NCBI GenBank assembly: GCA_963702495.1
Contig: CAVPDA010000014.1
Span: 365,820 to 429,819 of the forward strand
Direction: 5' to 3'
DNA from: CAVPDA01 sp963702495
GTDB lineage: Bacteria > Pseudomonadota > Gammaproteobacteria > Burkholderiales > Rhodocyclaceae
DNA: 64,000 bases
Program-made: the position numbers and the translations under genes
Notes under the pieces: generated by a model
Databases searched by the model: none
What the model was told of the DNA's origin: nothing
What the model saw: the letters and a program-made list of their open reading frames with translations, nothing else
Part shown: piece by piece, positions 9,674 through 17,605 of the stretch
Layout: the number at the start of each line of letters is the position of its first letter
Position numbering within the stretch: position 1 is the first letter of the stretch

Positions 9674-9775
9674 AGGACATCGGCGGCGCTACGCTGTTTT
9701 CCCAGCGTCTGGGGGCCGTGAGCTGCCACGGCCGAGAGCGCGGCGAGGACTGAAGACCCCGTCGGGCCTGCGTCG

Positions 9776-9794
9776 GTCGGGGTTCATCCCCGAC
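9776..9794. terminator. Perfect 7-bp stem-loop between convergent genes
   Basis: GTCGGGG, loop TTCAT, CCCCGAC. It lies between the rightward phosphatase gene and the leftward EamA gene and could serve as a bidirectional transcription stop. There is no clear T-run, so it may be a weak or factor-assisted terminator. Confidence 0.4.
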
Positions 9795-9847
9795 CGGCGC
9801 CCCTGCGCCGGGGAACCGTCCCGCGGCGCGCGCTCTCCCCGGTGGTT

Positions 9848-10699
9848 TCAACTGGCCAGCTTGATCACGACCACGCCGGCCGCGACGGCGGCGGCTCCCG
9901 CGATGCCCCAAGCGCCCAGGCGCTCCTTGAGAATCAGCGTTCCCATGGCGGCGGCGAAGATCACGGAGGTCTCGCGCAATGCCGCCACGGCCGCGACCGG
10001 GGATACGGTCATCGCCCAGATCACGATGCCGTAGGAGCCGACCGTGAGCAGCGCGCCCGTCAGCGCATGGGGCCAACGCCGCCGCAAGTGGGCGACCAGC
10101 GATCCGCCGCGGCGCCACAGCGCGATTCCACCAATGCCGAAGGCATCGAAGAAGAACAGCCACTGGTTGTAGGCCAGGGGATTGCCGGAACGCCGCGCAC
10201 CCGCGGCGTCCACCGCGGTGTAAAGGGCGATGATGAGCGCCATGACCAGCGCCATCGCCACGCCGCGCCGCGCGACCGTCCCCTGGGCCAGGCCGACCGA
10301 TGCCGGCAGAATGATCCCGCCGCTCACCAGCGCGATGCCGAGGGCGAGCGGCCAGGTCGGCGGCTCGCCCAGTGCGGTGAGCGCCAGCGCCACCAGTACC
10401 GGCGCGGTGCCGCGCATCATGGGGTAGGCCAAGGACAGGTCGGCCCAGCGGTAGGTCTCCACCAACGCGAGGAAGTAGAAGACGTGGATGAGGACGGAAA
10501 GGGCGAGTAGCGGCCGGCTCGCCGGTGCCGGCAGCGGCAGGAAGGGCAGCGTGAGCGCGCACAACAGGCTCGCTGCCAACGCCAAGCCGGCGGTGTCGAG
10601 CAGCCGGTCCGGGCTGCCCTTGATCAGCAGGTTCCAGGAGGCGTGCAGCAGGGCCGAGAACAACACCCAGGCGGCGACGCCGGTGCTCAGGCTCACCAC
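9848..10699 (-). CDS. EamA/DMT-family membrane transporter
   Basis: A 283-residue protein with about ten hydrophobic helices in two repeats, as in EamA (drug/metabolite) transporters. Family motifs are visible: NLLIKGS in TM1, YRWADLSLAYPMMRGTAPV in the first half, and SPVAAVAALRETSVIFAA with LKERLG in the second. It lies 4 bases after the stop of phnY, and starts at GTG 10699 or 10696, so it belongs to the leftward phnY transcript. Inference: it may export or import an intermediate or by-product of phosphonate breakdown. EamA proteins also carry amino acids and many other small molecules, so the substrate is open. Confidence 0.82.
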   Translation of the reverse strand: MVSLSTGVAAWVLFSALLHASWNLLIKGSPDRLLDTAGLALAASLLCALTLPFLPLPAPASRPLLALSVLIHVFYFLALVETYRWADLSLAYPMMRGTAPVLVALALTALGEPPTWPLALGIALVSGGIILPASVGLAQGTVARRGVAMALVMALIIALYTAVDAAGARRSGNPLAYNQWLFFFDAFGIGGIALWRRGGSLVAHLRRRWPHALTGALLTVGSYGIVIWAMTVSPVAAVAALRETSVIFAAAMGTLILKERLGAWGIAGAAAVAAGVVVIKLAS

Positions 10700-10703
10700 C
10701 CAC

Positions 10704-12143
10704 TCACCAGGGCAGCGAATAGGTCTTGAGGTTGGTGAAACCCTTCATCGCCTCCTGCACGCCTTCCTTGTAGCCCAGGCCGGAGTCCTTGATACCGCCG
10801 AAGGGCGTCACTTCGAGCCGGTAGCCCGGCACCTCGCCTACATTCACCGAGCCCACCTGCAGCTCGGAGACGAAGCGTGTGATGACATCCAGCCGATTGC
10901 TGCAAACCGCGGAGGACAGGCCGTAGGCGGTGCCGTTGGCGATGGCGATCGCCTCGTCCACCGTGCGAAAGCGGATCACCGGCGATACCGGCCCGAAGGT
11001 CTCCTGCTTCACCACCTCCATCTCCGGCGCCACCCGATCCAGCACCGTCGGAGCGTACAGCGCGCCGCTTCGGGCATGGCCCGCCAGCAGCTGCGCGCCG
11101 GCGGACACCGCGGCATCGACCCGCCGCTCGATCTGCCGCGCCGCCGCCTCGTCGATTACGGTGCCCATGTCCATCGCCGGGTCGCCGGGGTCGCCGTGGC
11201 GCCATGCCAGCGTCTTCTCCACGAGCAGTTCGACGAAGCGCTCGGCCACCGCCTCGTGCACCAGCATGCGCTTGATCGCGGTGCAGCGCTGGCCGGAGTT
11301 CTTGTACGAGCCCTGCACCGCCAGCGCCGCCGCCTCTTCGAGATCAGCGTCGTCCATAACGATGAGGGGATCGTTGCCACCCAGTTCCAGCACCGTGCGC
11401 CGGTAGCCGACCCGGGCCGCGATCGCCTTGCCCACCGCCACGCCGCCGGTGAAGCTGATCAGTTCCGCGTCGGGATGGGTGAGCAGTTCTGCGGCGATCT
11501 CGTCCGGATCGCCCGTCACCACCTGCAGCATGGGCGGTGGCAGTCCCGCCTCGTACAGGATGTCGGCGAACAGCAGCGCCGACAGCGGCACCTTCTCCGA
11601 GGGCTTGAGCAGCATGCGGTTGCTGGTCGCCACGCTGGGCACCACCTTGTGCGCCACCTGATTCATGGGGTGGTTGAAGGGCGTGATGGCGCAGATCACC
11701 CCCGTCAGCGGCTCGCGCAGCGTATAGACCTTGCGCCGCCGGCCATGGGGGGTGATGTCGCAGGAAAACACCTGCCCGTCATCGACTAGGGCGAGCAGGG
11801 CACCGAATTCCAGCACGTCGCACACCCGTCCCGCCTCGTAGCGGCTGTCCTTGCAGCACAGCCCCGATTCGGCGGTGATCAGTCCGCTGATTTCGTCGGC
11901 TCGGGCGCGCACGATGTCCGCCGCCCGCCGCAGGATCATGGAACGTTCGTGGCGCGTGAGCGCGCAGCGGTAGCCGCGGGCAATGTCGTAGGCGCGGCGC
12001 ACGTCCTCGACCGTGGCCTTGGGCACGGTCCCGACGCATGCCCCGGTGTAGGGGTCGAGCACTTCGATCACGCGGCTGCGCTCCACGCGCTCGCCGCCGA
12101 TGCGCATCGCCTCGCGGCGAAAACCTTGCATTGAATCGTTCAT
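10704..12143 (-). CDS. phnY: Phosphonoacetaldehyde dehydrogenase
   Basis: A 479-residue aldehyde dehydrogenase of normal family length. It has the NAD site SFTGGVAVG, general base E253 (LELGGN) and nucleophile C287 (NSGQRC). The C-terminal oligomerization segment ends in GYKEGVQEAMKGFTNLKTYSLPW. PhnY oxidises phosphonoacetaldehyde with NAD+ to phosphonoacetate. The assignment to PhnY, rather than another ALDH, rests on the divergent neighbours phnA (phosphonoacetate hydrolase) and phnW (AEP transaminase), which supply the reactions before and after it. It is followed by an EamA transporter on the same strand and faces phnC across a 300-bp control region. Confidence 0.88.
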   Translation of the reverse strand: MNDSMQGFRREAMRIGGERVERSRVIEVLDPYTGACVGTVPKATVEDVRRAYDIARGYRCALTRHERSMILRRAADIVRARADEISGLITAESGLCCKDSRYEAGRVCDVLEFGALLALVDDGQVFSCDITPHGRRRKVYTLREPLTGVICAITPFNHPMNQVAHKVVPSVATSNRMLLKPSEKVPLSALLFADILYEAGLPPPMLQVVTGDPDEIAAELLTHPDAELISFTGGVAVGKAIAARVGYRRTVLELGGNDPLIVMDDADLEEAAALAVQGSYKNSGQRCTAIKRMLVHEAVAERFVELLVEKTLAWRHGDPGDPAMDMGTVIDEAAARQIERRVDAAVSAGAQLLAGHARSGALYAPTVLDRVAPEMEVVKQETFGPVSPVIRFRTVDEAIAIANGTAYGLSSAVCSNRLDVITRFVSELQVGSVNVGEVPGYRLEVTPFGGIKDSGLGYKEGVQEAMKGFTNLKTYSLPW

Positions 12144-12443
12144 TTCCGCTCCGATGCAGCGGGGGGAGAGACACTTTCGGAATCGGTCCGATGCAGCAGG
12201 CGTTGCGCGACGAGGCCGAGGGAGTGCTCCGGGTCAGGGACGTTCGCCTCGACCACCTTCGCCGCGACTTTGCAGCGCCGCAGCCGCACCGTATCCGTCG
12301 CGCCCATCACGCCTTCTTTTCTTTTTCTCGCGGCCTGTCAATTTTCTGCAATGGGCGAATTCTACGATGGCAGACGTTGCAGTCCGGTTTCAGCCGCCGC
12401 CCGTCCCCGAAACGGACCGGGGGGCGGATTCCTCCTAGAACCA
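12144..12443. promoter_or_regulatory. Divergent control region between phnY and phnC
   Basis: 300 bases separating the two arms of the phosphonate locus. It must hold both promoters and any Pho or substrate-responsive operator. An AT-richer patch at about 12311-12365 (TTCTTTTCTTTTTCTC, then TCAATTTTCTGCAATGGG) is the likeliest promoter area for phnC. I could not identify a confident PHO box, sigma-70 hexamer pair or palindrome. No LysR-type regulator gene, often present in phnWAY loci, is next to it. Confidence 0.45.
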
Positions 12444-13316
12444 ATGAGCCTACGCCCCCACACCGACGACAAAATTCCCGCGATCGTCGTCCGCGATCTG
12501 AACAAGACTTTCGCCTGCTGCAAAGCGCTCGAAGGCATAAACGTGCGCGTCGCCCAGGGCGAGATGGTCGCGCTGATCGGCGCTTCGGGATCGGGCAAGT
12601 CCACGCTGCTGCGGCACATTGCCGGTTTCCTGTCCGCCGACCGGGGCGCCGGCGAGGTCGCGGTGCTCGGCCGCGAAGTGCAGAGGCGAGGGCGCATCGT
12701 GCGCGACGTCCGTCGCATCCGCAGCGACATCGGCTTCGTCTTCCAGCAGTTCAACTTGGTGGGGCGTCTGTCGGTGATGGCCAACGTGCTGGCCGGCGTG
12801 CTCCATCGCATACCTGTCTGGCGCAGCGTGCTGATGCGCTTCACCGTACCGGAGCGGCAGGCGGCGCTAGAGGCGCTCGCCTCGGTGGGCATGGAGCAGT
12901 TCGCCTGGCAGCGGGCCAGCACACTTTCCGGGGGGCAGCAGCAGCGGGCGGCGCTGGCCCGCGCCCTGGTCCAGGGCGCACGCATCGTCCTTGCCGACGA
13001 GCCCATCGCCTCCCTCGATCCGGAATCGGCACGCAACGTCATGGCGATCCTGGCGCGCATGAACGCCGAGCAGGGGCTCACCGTGATCGTCTCGCTGCAC
13101 CAGGTGAACATGGCGCTCAGGTACTGCCCGCGCACCATCGCGCTGCATCTGGGACGCGTCGTCTATGACGGCCCGTCCTCGGCGCTGACGCCCGAACTGC
13201 TGAGCCAGCTCTACGGTGCCGACGTACAGGATCTGTACGACGACGGTCCCGGCAGACACGCCGCCACCGGCCCTCAGTCCTTTCCAGTGCGCGCCCCTTT
13301 GCCGGTGGCGGTCTGA
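12444..13316 (+). CDS. phnC: Phosphonate ABC transporter, ATP-binding subunit
   Basis: A 290-residue ABC ATPase from ATG 12444. It has Walker A GASGSGKST, Q-loop FQQFNLVGRLSV, signature LSGGQQQR, Walker B IVLADEPIASLD and switch VIVSLHQVN, the last typical of PhnC. It energises import of phosphonates with the PhnE permease and PhnD binding protein encoded next. I chose ATG 12444 over the longer open frame from 12270, whose extra residues are unlike the family. The ribosome site is weak. The C-terminal ~25 residues (after LYDDG) extend past the usual PhnC end. Confidence 0.93.
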   Translation: MSLRPHTDDKIPAIVVRDLNKTFACCKALEGINVRVAQGEMVALIGASGSGKSTLLRHIAGFLSADRGAGEVAVLGREVQRRGRIVRDVRRIRSDIGFVFQQFNLVGRLSVMANVLAGVLHRIPVWRSVLMRFTVPERQAALEALASVGMEQFAWQRASTLSGGQQQRAALARALVQGARIVLADEPIASLDPESARNVMAILARMNAEQGLTVIVSLHQVNMALRYCPRTIALHLGRVVYDGPSSALTPELLSQLYGADVQDLYDDGPGRHAATGPQSFPVRAPLPVAV

Positions 13317-13357
13317 GCCGGCTTCCGCATCACTTCCATCACGACAAGGAGATCAGC

Positions 13358-14338
13358 ATGGTCCGCCACCTCGCCGCCGCCCTGGCCACGGCCCTCGCGC
13401 TCGGCACCCACGCCCAGGCGCAGGAAATCAACTTCGGCATCATCGCCACCGAGAAGTCCGGGGCGCTGAAGCAGATGTGGGAGCCGTTCCTCGATGACAT
13501 GTCCAAGCGCACCGGACTCAAGGTGACCGGCTACTACGCCACCGACTACACCGGTATCATCGAGGCCCAGCGCTTCAACAAGGTGCAGATCGCCTGGTAC
13601 GGCAACAAGTCGGCGATCGACGCGGTGGACCGGGCCAATGGCGAGGTCTTCGCGCAGTTCGTAGACCTCGACGGCACGCCGGGCTACTACTCCTACTTGA
13701 TCACCCACAAGGACAGCCCGGTCAAGTCGCTCGACGACGTGCTGAAGAACGGCAAGAGCCTGACCTTCGGCATCGGCGATCCGCAGTCCACCTCGGGCAC
13801 GTTGGTCCCCACCTACTATGTCTTCACCATGAACAACCTGGACCCGAAGACACACTTCAAGGTGATGCGCTCCTCCAACCACGAGGCCAATCTCCTCGCC
13901 GTGCTGAACCGCCAGGTGGATGTGGCCACCAACAACAGCGAGCAGATCACCAAGATCAAGGAAACCGATCCGCAGAAGTACGAGCAGGTGCGAATCCTTT
14001 GGACCTCGCCCCTGATTCCCCGCGATCCCCTGGTGTGGCGCAAGGATCTGCCGCAAGACGCGAAGAGGAAGATCAAGGAGTTCGTCGTGTCCTACGGCAA
14101 GGATACGCGGGAGAAGGAGATCCTCAAGAACATGTACCGGCTGGCGGGATTCAAGGATTCCAGCGACGCGCAACTGCTACCGATCCGCCAGCTCGAACTG
14201 TTCAAAGACCGCCGCAAGATCGAGGCCGACGCCCACATGTCGGAGGCCGAGAAGAAGCCCAAGCTCGCGGAGATCGACGCCAAACTCGCCGAACTGGCGA
14301 AGCAGCTGAAGAGCGACCTGGCCCAGACCGCGAAGTAA
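13358..14338 (+). CDS. phnD: Phosphonate ABC transporter, periplasmic binding protein
   Basis: A 326-residue protein with a signal peptide (MVRHLAAALATALALGTHAQA) and AGGAGA upstream of ATG 13358. The mature protein starts QEINFGIIATEKSGALKQMW, the typical PhnD opening. It has the phosphonate-pocket region KSAIDAV and the hinge stretch FGIGDPQSTSGTLVPTYYVF, where Ser/Thr residues bind the phosphono group in PhnD. It delivers 2-aminoethylphosphonate-type ligands to PhnE. The lysine/glutamate-rich C-terminus (KKPKLAEIDAKLAELAKQL) looks like an extra helix. A strong hairpin follows the stop. Confidence 0.93.
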   Translation: MVRHLAAALATALALGTHAQAQEINFGIIATEKSGALKQMWEPFLDDMSKRTGLKVTGYYATDYTGIIEAQRFNKVQIAWYGNKSAIDAVDRANGEVFAQFVDLDGTPGYYSYLITHKDSPVKSLDDVLKNGKSLTFGIGDPQSTSGTLVPTYYVFTMNNLDPKTHFKVMRSSNHEANLLAVLNRQVDVATNNSEQITKIKETDPQKYEQVRILWTSPLIPRDPLVWRKDLPQDAKRKIKEFVVSYGKDTREKEILKNMYRLAGFKDSSDAQLLPIRQLELFKDRRKIEADAHMSEAEKKPKLAEIDAKLAELAKQLKSDLAQTAK

Positions 14339-14347
14339 GCCGGGCTC

Positions 14348-14369
14348 CCCGGCCGCAACGGCGGCCGGG
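14348..14369 (+). promoter_or_regulatory. Intercistronic GC stem-loop between phnD and phnE
   Basis: CCCGGCCGC, tetraloop AACG, GCGGCCGGG: a perfect 9-bp stem within the 54-base phnD-phnE gap. Such hairpins after binding-protein genes often stabilise the upstream mRNA or attenuate the downstream one, so that the binding protein is made in excess of permease. No T-run follows, so full termination is unlikely. Confidence 0.5.
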
Positions 14370-14392
14370 CATAGCCCCCGCGCACGAGCGCC

Positions 14393-15190
14393 ATGGTCAC
14401 CAAGCCTGCGATCCGCGACGTTCCGCTGTCCCCGCCCCGCACCGGCCTGGGCACGTACCTGGCCTGGGGAGCGGCGCTGATGCTGCTCGGCTGGTCGTGG
14501 AACGGCGCCGAGATGCGTCCGCTCGACCTGTGGCGCGACTCGGGCAACATGGCGACCCTGGCGGCAGATTTCTTTCCGCCCAACTTCCGCGAGTGGCGCA
14601 TCTACCTGCACGAGATGCTGATCACCGTGCATATCGCCGTTTGGGGCACAGTGCTAGCGGTGGTCTGCGCCGTGCCCTTCGGCCTGCTGTCGGCGGAGAA
14701 CATCGTACCGAGCTGGGTGTATCAACCGGTGCGCCGGCTGATGGACGCCTGCCGCGCCATCAACGAGATGGTCTTCGCCATGCTGTTCATCGTCGCCGTC
14801 GGCCTCGGCCCCTTCGCCGGCGTGCTGGCGCTCTGGGTCCATACCACCGGCATCCTGGCGAAGCTGTTCGCCGAAGCGGTGGAGGCGATCGACCCCCGCC
14901 CTGTGGAAGGGGTCCGTGCCACCGGCGCCAGCGCCCTGGACGAGGTGATCTACGGAGTCATCCCCCAGGTGCTGCCGCTGTGGATCTCCTACTCGCTCTA
15001 CCGCTTCGAGTCCAACGTGCGCTCGGCCTCGGTGGTGGGCATGGTGGGCGCGGGAGGCATCGGCGTCATCCTGCACGAGGTGATCCGCGGCTTCGACTAT
15101 GCCGAGACCGCAGCGGTGCTGATCATCATCATCGTCGCCGTGACGCTGATCGATCTGGTGTCGGCCCGAATCCGCCAATGGGCGATATGA
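14393..15190 (+). CDS. phnE: Phosphonate ABC transporter, permease
   Basis: A 265-residue inner-membrane protein with about six helices. The cytoplasmic EAA-type loop (EAVEAIDPRPVEGVRATGA, then ALDEVIYGVIPQVLPLW) docks the PhnC ATPase. The first helix is YLAWGAALMLLGWSW, and the substrate path is formed by later helices such as SASVVGMVGAGGIGVIL. The stop TGA overlaps the ATG of phnA in ATGA, so translation is coupled. It is intact by length. Confidence 0.93.
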   Translation: MVTKPAIRDVPLSPPRTGLGTYLAWGAALMLLGWSWNGAEMRPLDLWRDSGNMATLAADFFPPNFREWRIYLHEMLITVHIAVWGTVLAVVCAVPFGLLSAENIVPSWVYQPVRRLMDACRAINEMVFAMLFIVAVGLGPFAGVLALWVHTTGILAKLFAEAVEAIDPRPVEGVRATGASALDEVIYGVIPQVLPLWISYSLYRFESNVRSASVVGMVGAGGIGVILHEVIRGFDYAETAAVLIIIIVAVTLIDLVSARIRQWAI

Positions 15191-16485
15191 CCCTCGCACC
15201 ATCGACATCCATGAATGCAAGTACGATGACATCATTGCGACTGAACGGCGTCAACTACCGCCTGCCCGACGAACCGGTGGTGGTCGTCTGCATCGACGGC
15301 GGTGACCCCGCCTATTTTGAGCGCGGCATTGCCGATGGCGTCCTGCCCACGGTGTCGCGCTTCATGCGGGAAGGCTATGCCGCGGTGGCCGATGGCACCG
15401 TCCCCAGCTTCACCTGCCCCAACAACATGTCCATCGTTACCGGCAGCCCAGCTTCGGTGCATGGCATCTCGGGCAACTTCTACCTCGACCGCGCCAGCGG
15501 CGAGGCGGTACCGATGACCGGCCCCGAACTGCTGCGTTCGAGCACGGTGCTGGCCGAGTTCTCGCGCGGCGGCACCCCGGTGTTGGCCGTCACCGCCAAG
15601 GATAAACTGCGCCGTCAGTTGAGCAAGGGCATGGACCTGGCGGGCGGCAGCATCGCCTTCTCCTCTGAGAAGGCCGACCGCTGCACACTGGCGGACAACG
15701 GCATCGAGAACGTGCTCGAACTCGTCGGCATGCCGCTGCCGGACATGTATTCGCCCGAACTCTCCCTGTTCGTGCTGGAGGCCGGGATCCGGCTGCTGGA
15801 ATCGCGCCGGCCGCGCATCACCTACCTCTCGCTGTCGGACTGGATCCAGCACAAGCACGCGCCAGGGGAGCCCGACTCGAACGCCTTCCATGCGGCGCTG
15901 GACGAGTGCTTCGGCCGGCTGGACGAACTCGGGGCCGTGGTGGCCCTTACCGCCGACCACGGCATGAACGACAAGTCGCTGCCCGACGGCTCGCCCAGGG
16001 TCGTCTGGCTGCAGGACATCCTGGACCGGGAACTGGGAAGCGGCCGCACGCGCGTCATCTGCCCGATCACCGATGCCTTCGTCGCCCACCACGGCGCGCT
16101 GGGCGGATTCGTGCGCGTCTGGTGCCGGGACGGCACGGCGCCGCAGGCCGTCATCGAGATCACCCGCCGCCAGCCGGGCATCGCACTCGTCATGAGCGGG
16201 GCCGAAGCTGCCGCGCAGTTCGAGCTGCCGCCGGACCGGGAGGGCGACGTGGTGGTGATCGGCGACCGTGATACGTGCATCGGCGCGGCGCAGGCCGACC
16301 ACGACCTCTCGGGCCTTGCTGGCCACAGACTGCGCACCCACGGCGCGCTCACCGAGGCCAAGGTGCCCTTCGTCCTCAACCGGCCGCTCAAGCCGCAGTA
16401 CCTTGAGCGCGCCGCCCGCGGCCTGAAGAGCCGCCACATCTTCGACTTCGCGATCAACGGCACCCTGGGCCGGGCCGATACATGA
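15187..16485 (+). CDS. phnA: Phosphonoacetate hydrolase
   Basis: A 432-residue alkaline phosphatase-superfamily enzyme that cleaves the C-P bond of phosphonoacetate to acetate and phosphate. Metal and nucleophile motifs are VVCIDGGDP (D37), PSFTCPNNMS (Thr76 as nucleophile), LSDWIQHKHAPGE, LTADHGMND and RTHGALTEAKVPF. Two zinc ions are expected. Starts at 15187 (ATGA overlap with phnE) or at the internal ATG 15226 (MTSLRLNGVNY) are both possible. The latter gives a length closer to known PhnA. The end overlaps the next gene by 4 bases. The enzyme acts in the cytoplasm, after PhnW and PhnY. Confidence 0.92.
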   Translation: MTLAPSTSMNASTMTSLRLNGVNYRLPDEPVVVVCIDGGDPAYFERGIADGVLPTVSRFMREGYAAVADGTVPSFTCPNNMSIVTGSPASVHGISGNFYLDRASGEAVPMTGPELLRSSTVLAEFSRGGTPVLAVTAKDKLRRQLSKGMDLAGGSIAFSSEKADRCTLADNGIENVLELVGMPLPDMYSPELSLFVLEAGIRLLESRRPRITYLSLSDWIQHKHAPGEPDSNAFHAALDECFGRLDELGAVVALTADHGMNDKSLPDGSPRVVWLQDILDRELGSGRTRVICPITDAFVAHHGALGGFVRVWCRDGTAPQAVIEITRRQPGIALVMSGAEAAAQFELPPDREGDVVVIGDRDTCIGAAQADHDLSGLAGHRLRTHGALTEAKVPFVLNRPLKPQYLERAARGLKSRHIFDFAINGTLGRADT

Positions 16486-17588
16486 CCCGGGCAATGCAAG
16501 AGCGCACCGGCAGAGCGGCGGTGTTCGAGGCGCCCAACGCTCCCTTCGCCGTCCGCAGCTATCCGCTACGCCGTGCCGCCCCGGGCGAGGTGCTGGTGCG
16601 GGTGTCGATGTCCACCGTCTGCCGTTCGGACATCCACTCCTACCAGGGCCGACGGCCGAGTCCGCTGCCGGGCATCCTGGGCCACGAGATCGTCGGCCGC
16701 GTTGTCGACATCGGCGCGGACATTACCACCGACCTGCGCGGCGACCTGATCCGGGTCGGCAGCCGCATCACCTGGACCGAATACTTCCACCGCGGTCCCT
16801 GCTACCACCGCGAGCTGCTCGACCTCCCACAGAAATGCGCCGGCGTCGAGAAGTACGGCCACGAATCCGCCGACCGCCCGCCCCACCTCATCGGCGGCTT
16901 CGCCGACCACTGCTACGTGCAGCCAGGCACCGGGATCCTGCTGCTGCCCGAAACTCTCAGTGACGAGGAGGCGGCGCCGCTCAACTGCGGCGTCGCGACC
17001 ATGGTGGCGGCGACCGAGGCGGCGCAGATCGGCCTGGGCGATACGGTGGTGATTCAGGGGCTGGGGCTGCTCGGCCTCTACGGCGCGGCGCTGGCCAAGG
17101 CGCGCGGCGCGCGGTTCGTCATCGGTATCGACCCCTTGGCCGGGCGGCGCGAACTCGCCGCCCGCTTCGGTGCCGACCTGACCCTGGACGCCCTGATCCC
17201 AGCACCGGAGATCCTCGCCCAAGTCCGAAAGACGTGCCGGCCCGACGGCGCGGACGCCGTGATCGAGGTCTGCGGTAATGCCGGAGTCGTTGCGCAGGGC
17301 GTGGCGATGCTGCGCGCCGGCGGGCGCTACGCGCTGGCCGGCGTGGTGACGCCGAACGCCAACGCCACCCTCGACTTCAATCTGGTGCTGCGCCGCTGCC
17401 TCACGCTAATCGGCGTGCACAACTATCACCCGCGCCACCTGGTCCAGGCGCTGGACTTCGTGCTGAGCCAGCGTGACCGCTGCCCCTTCGCCGAACTGGT
17501 GGACGGCCGCTACCGCCTGGAGGAAATCGACCGCGCCTTCGCCGATGCAGCTGCCTGCCGCGTGCTGCGGGCCGCAATAGTCCCCTGA
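16482..17588 (+). CDS. Zinc-binding alcohol dehydrogenase, phosphonate-catabolism associated (HpnZ-like)
   Basis: A 368-residue medium-chain dehydrogenase. Catalytic zinc ligands are C47 (TVCRSDIH) and H68 (GILGHE). The nucleotide site is GLGLLG in a Rossmann fold, followed by IGIDPLAGRR. The structural zinc lobe differs from the usual CxxCxxC: it reads RGPCYHRELLDLPQKC, with only two cysteines. A family of proposed phosphonate-catabolism ADHs is known only by its location in such loci. Position between phnA and phnW, with 4-base overlap upstream and a 17-base gap downstream, puts it in the operon. Inference: it may handle an alcohol or hydroxy-phosphonate precursor that feeds the aldehyde step. 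Its substrate is unproven. Confidence 0.85.
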   Translation: MTRAMQERTGRAAVFEAPNAPFAVRSYPLRRAAPGEVLVRVSMSTVCRSDIHSYQGRRPSPLPGILGHEIVGRVVDIGADITTDLRGDLIRVGSRITWTEYFHRGPCYHRELLDLPQKCAGVEKYGHESADRPPHLIGGFADHCYVQPGTGILLLPETLSDEEAAPLNCGVATMVAATEAAQIGLGDTVVIQGLGLLGLYGAALAKARGARFVIGIDPLAGRRELAARFGADLTLDALIPAPEILAQVRKTCRPDGADAVIEVCGNAGVVAQGVAMLRAGGRYALAGVVTPNANATLDFNLVLRRCLTLIGVHNYHPRHLVQALDFVLSQRDRCPFAELVDGRYRLEEIDRAFADAAACRVLRAAIVP

Positions 17589-17605
17589 TCCGCATTCTGC
17601 CGACC

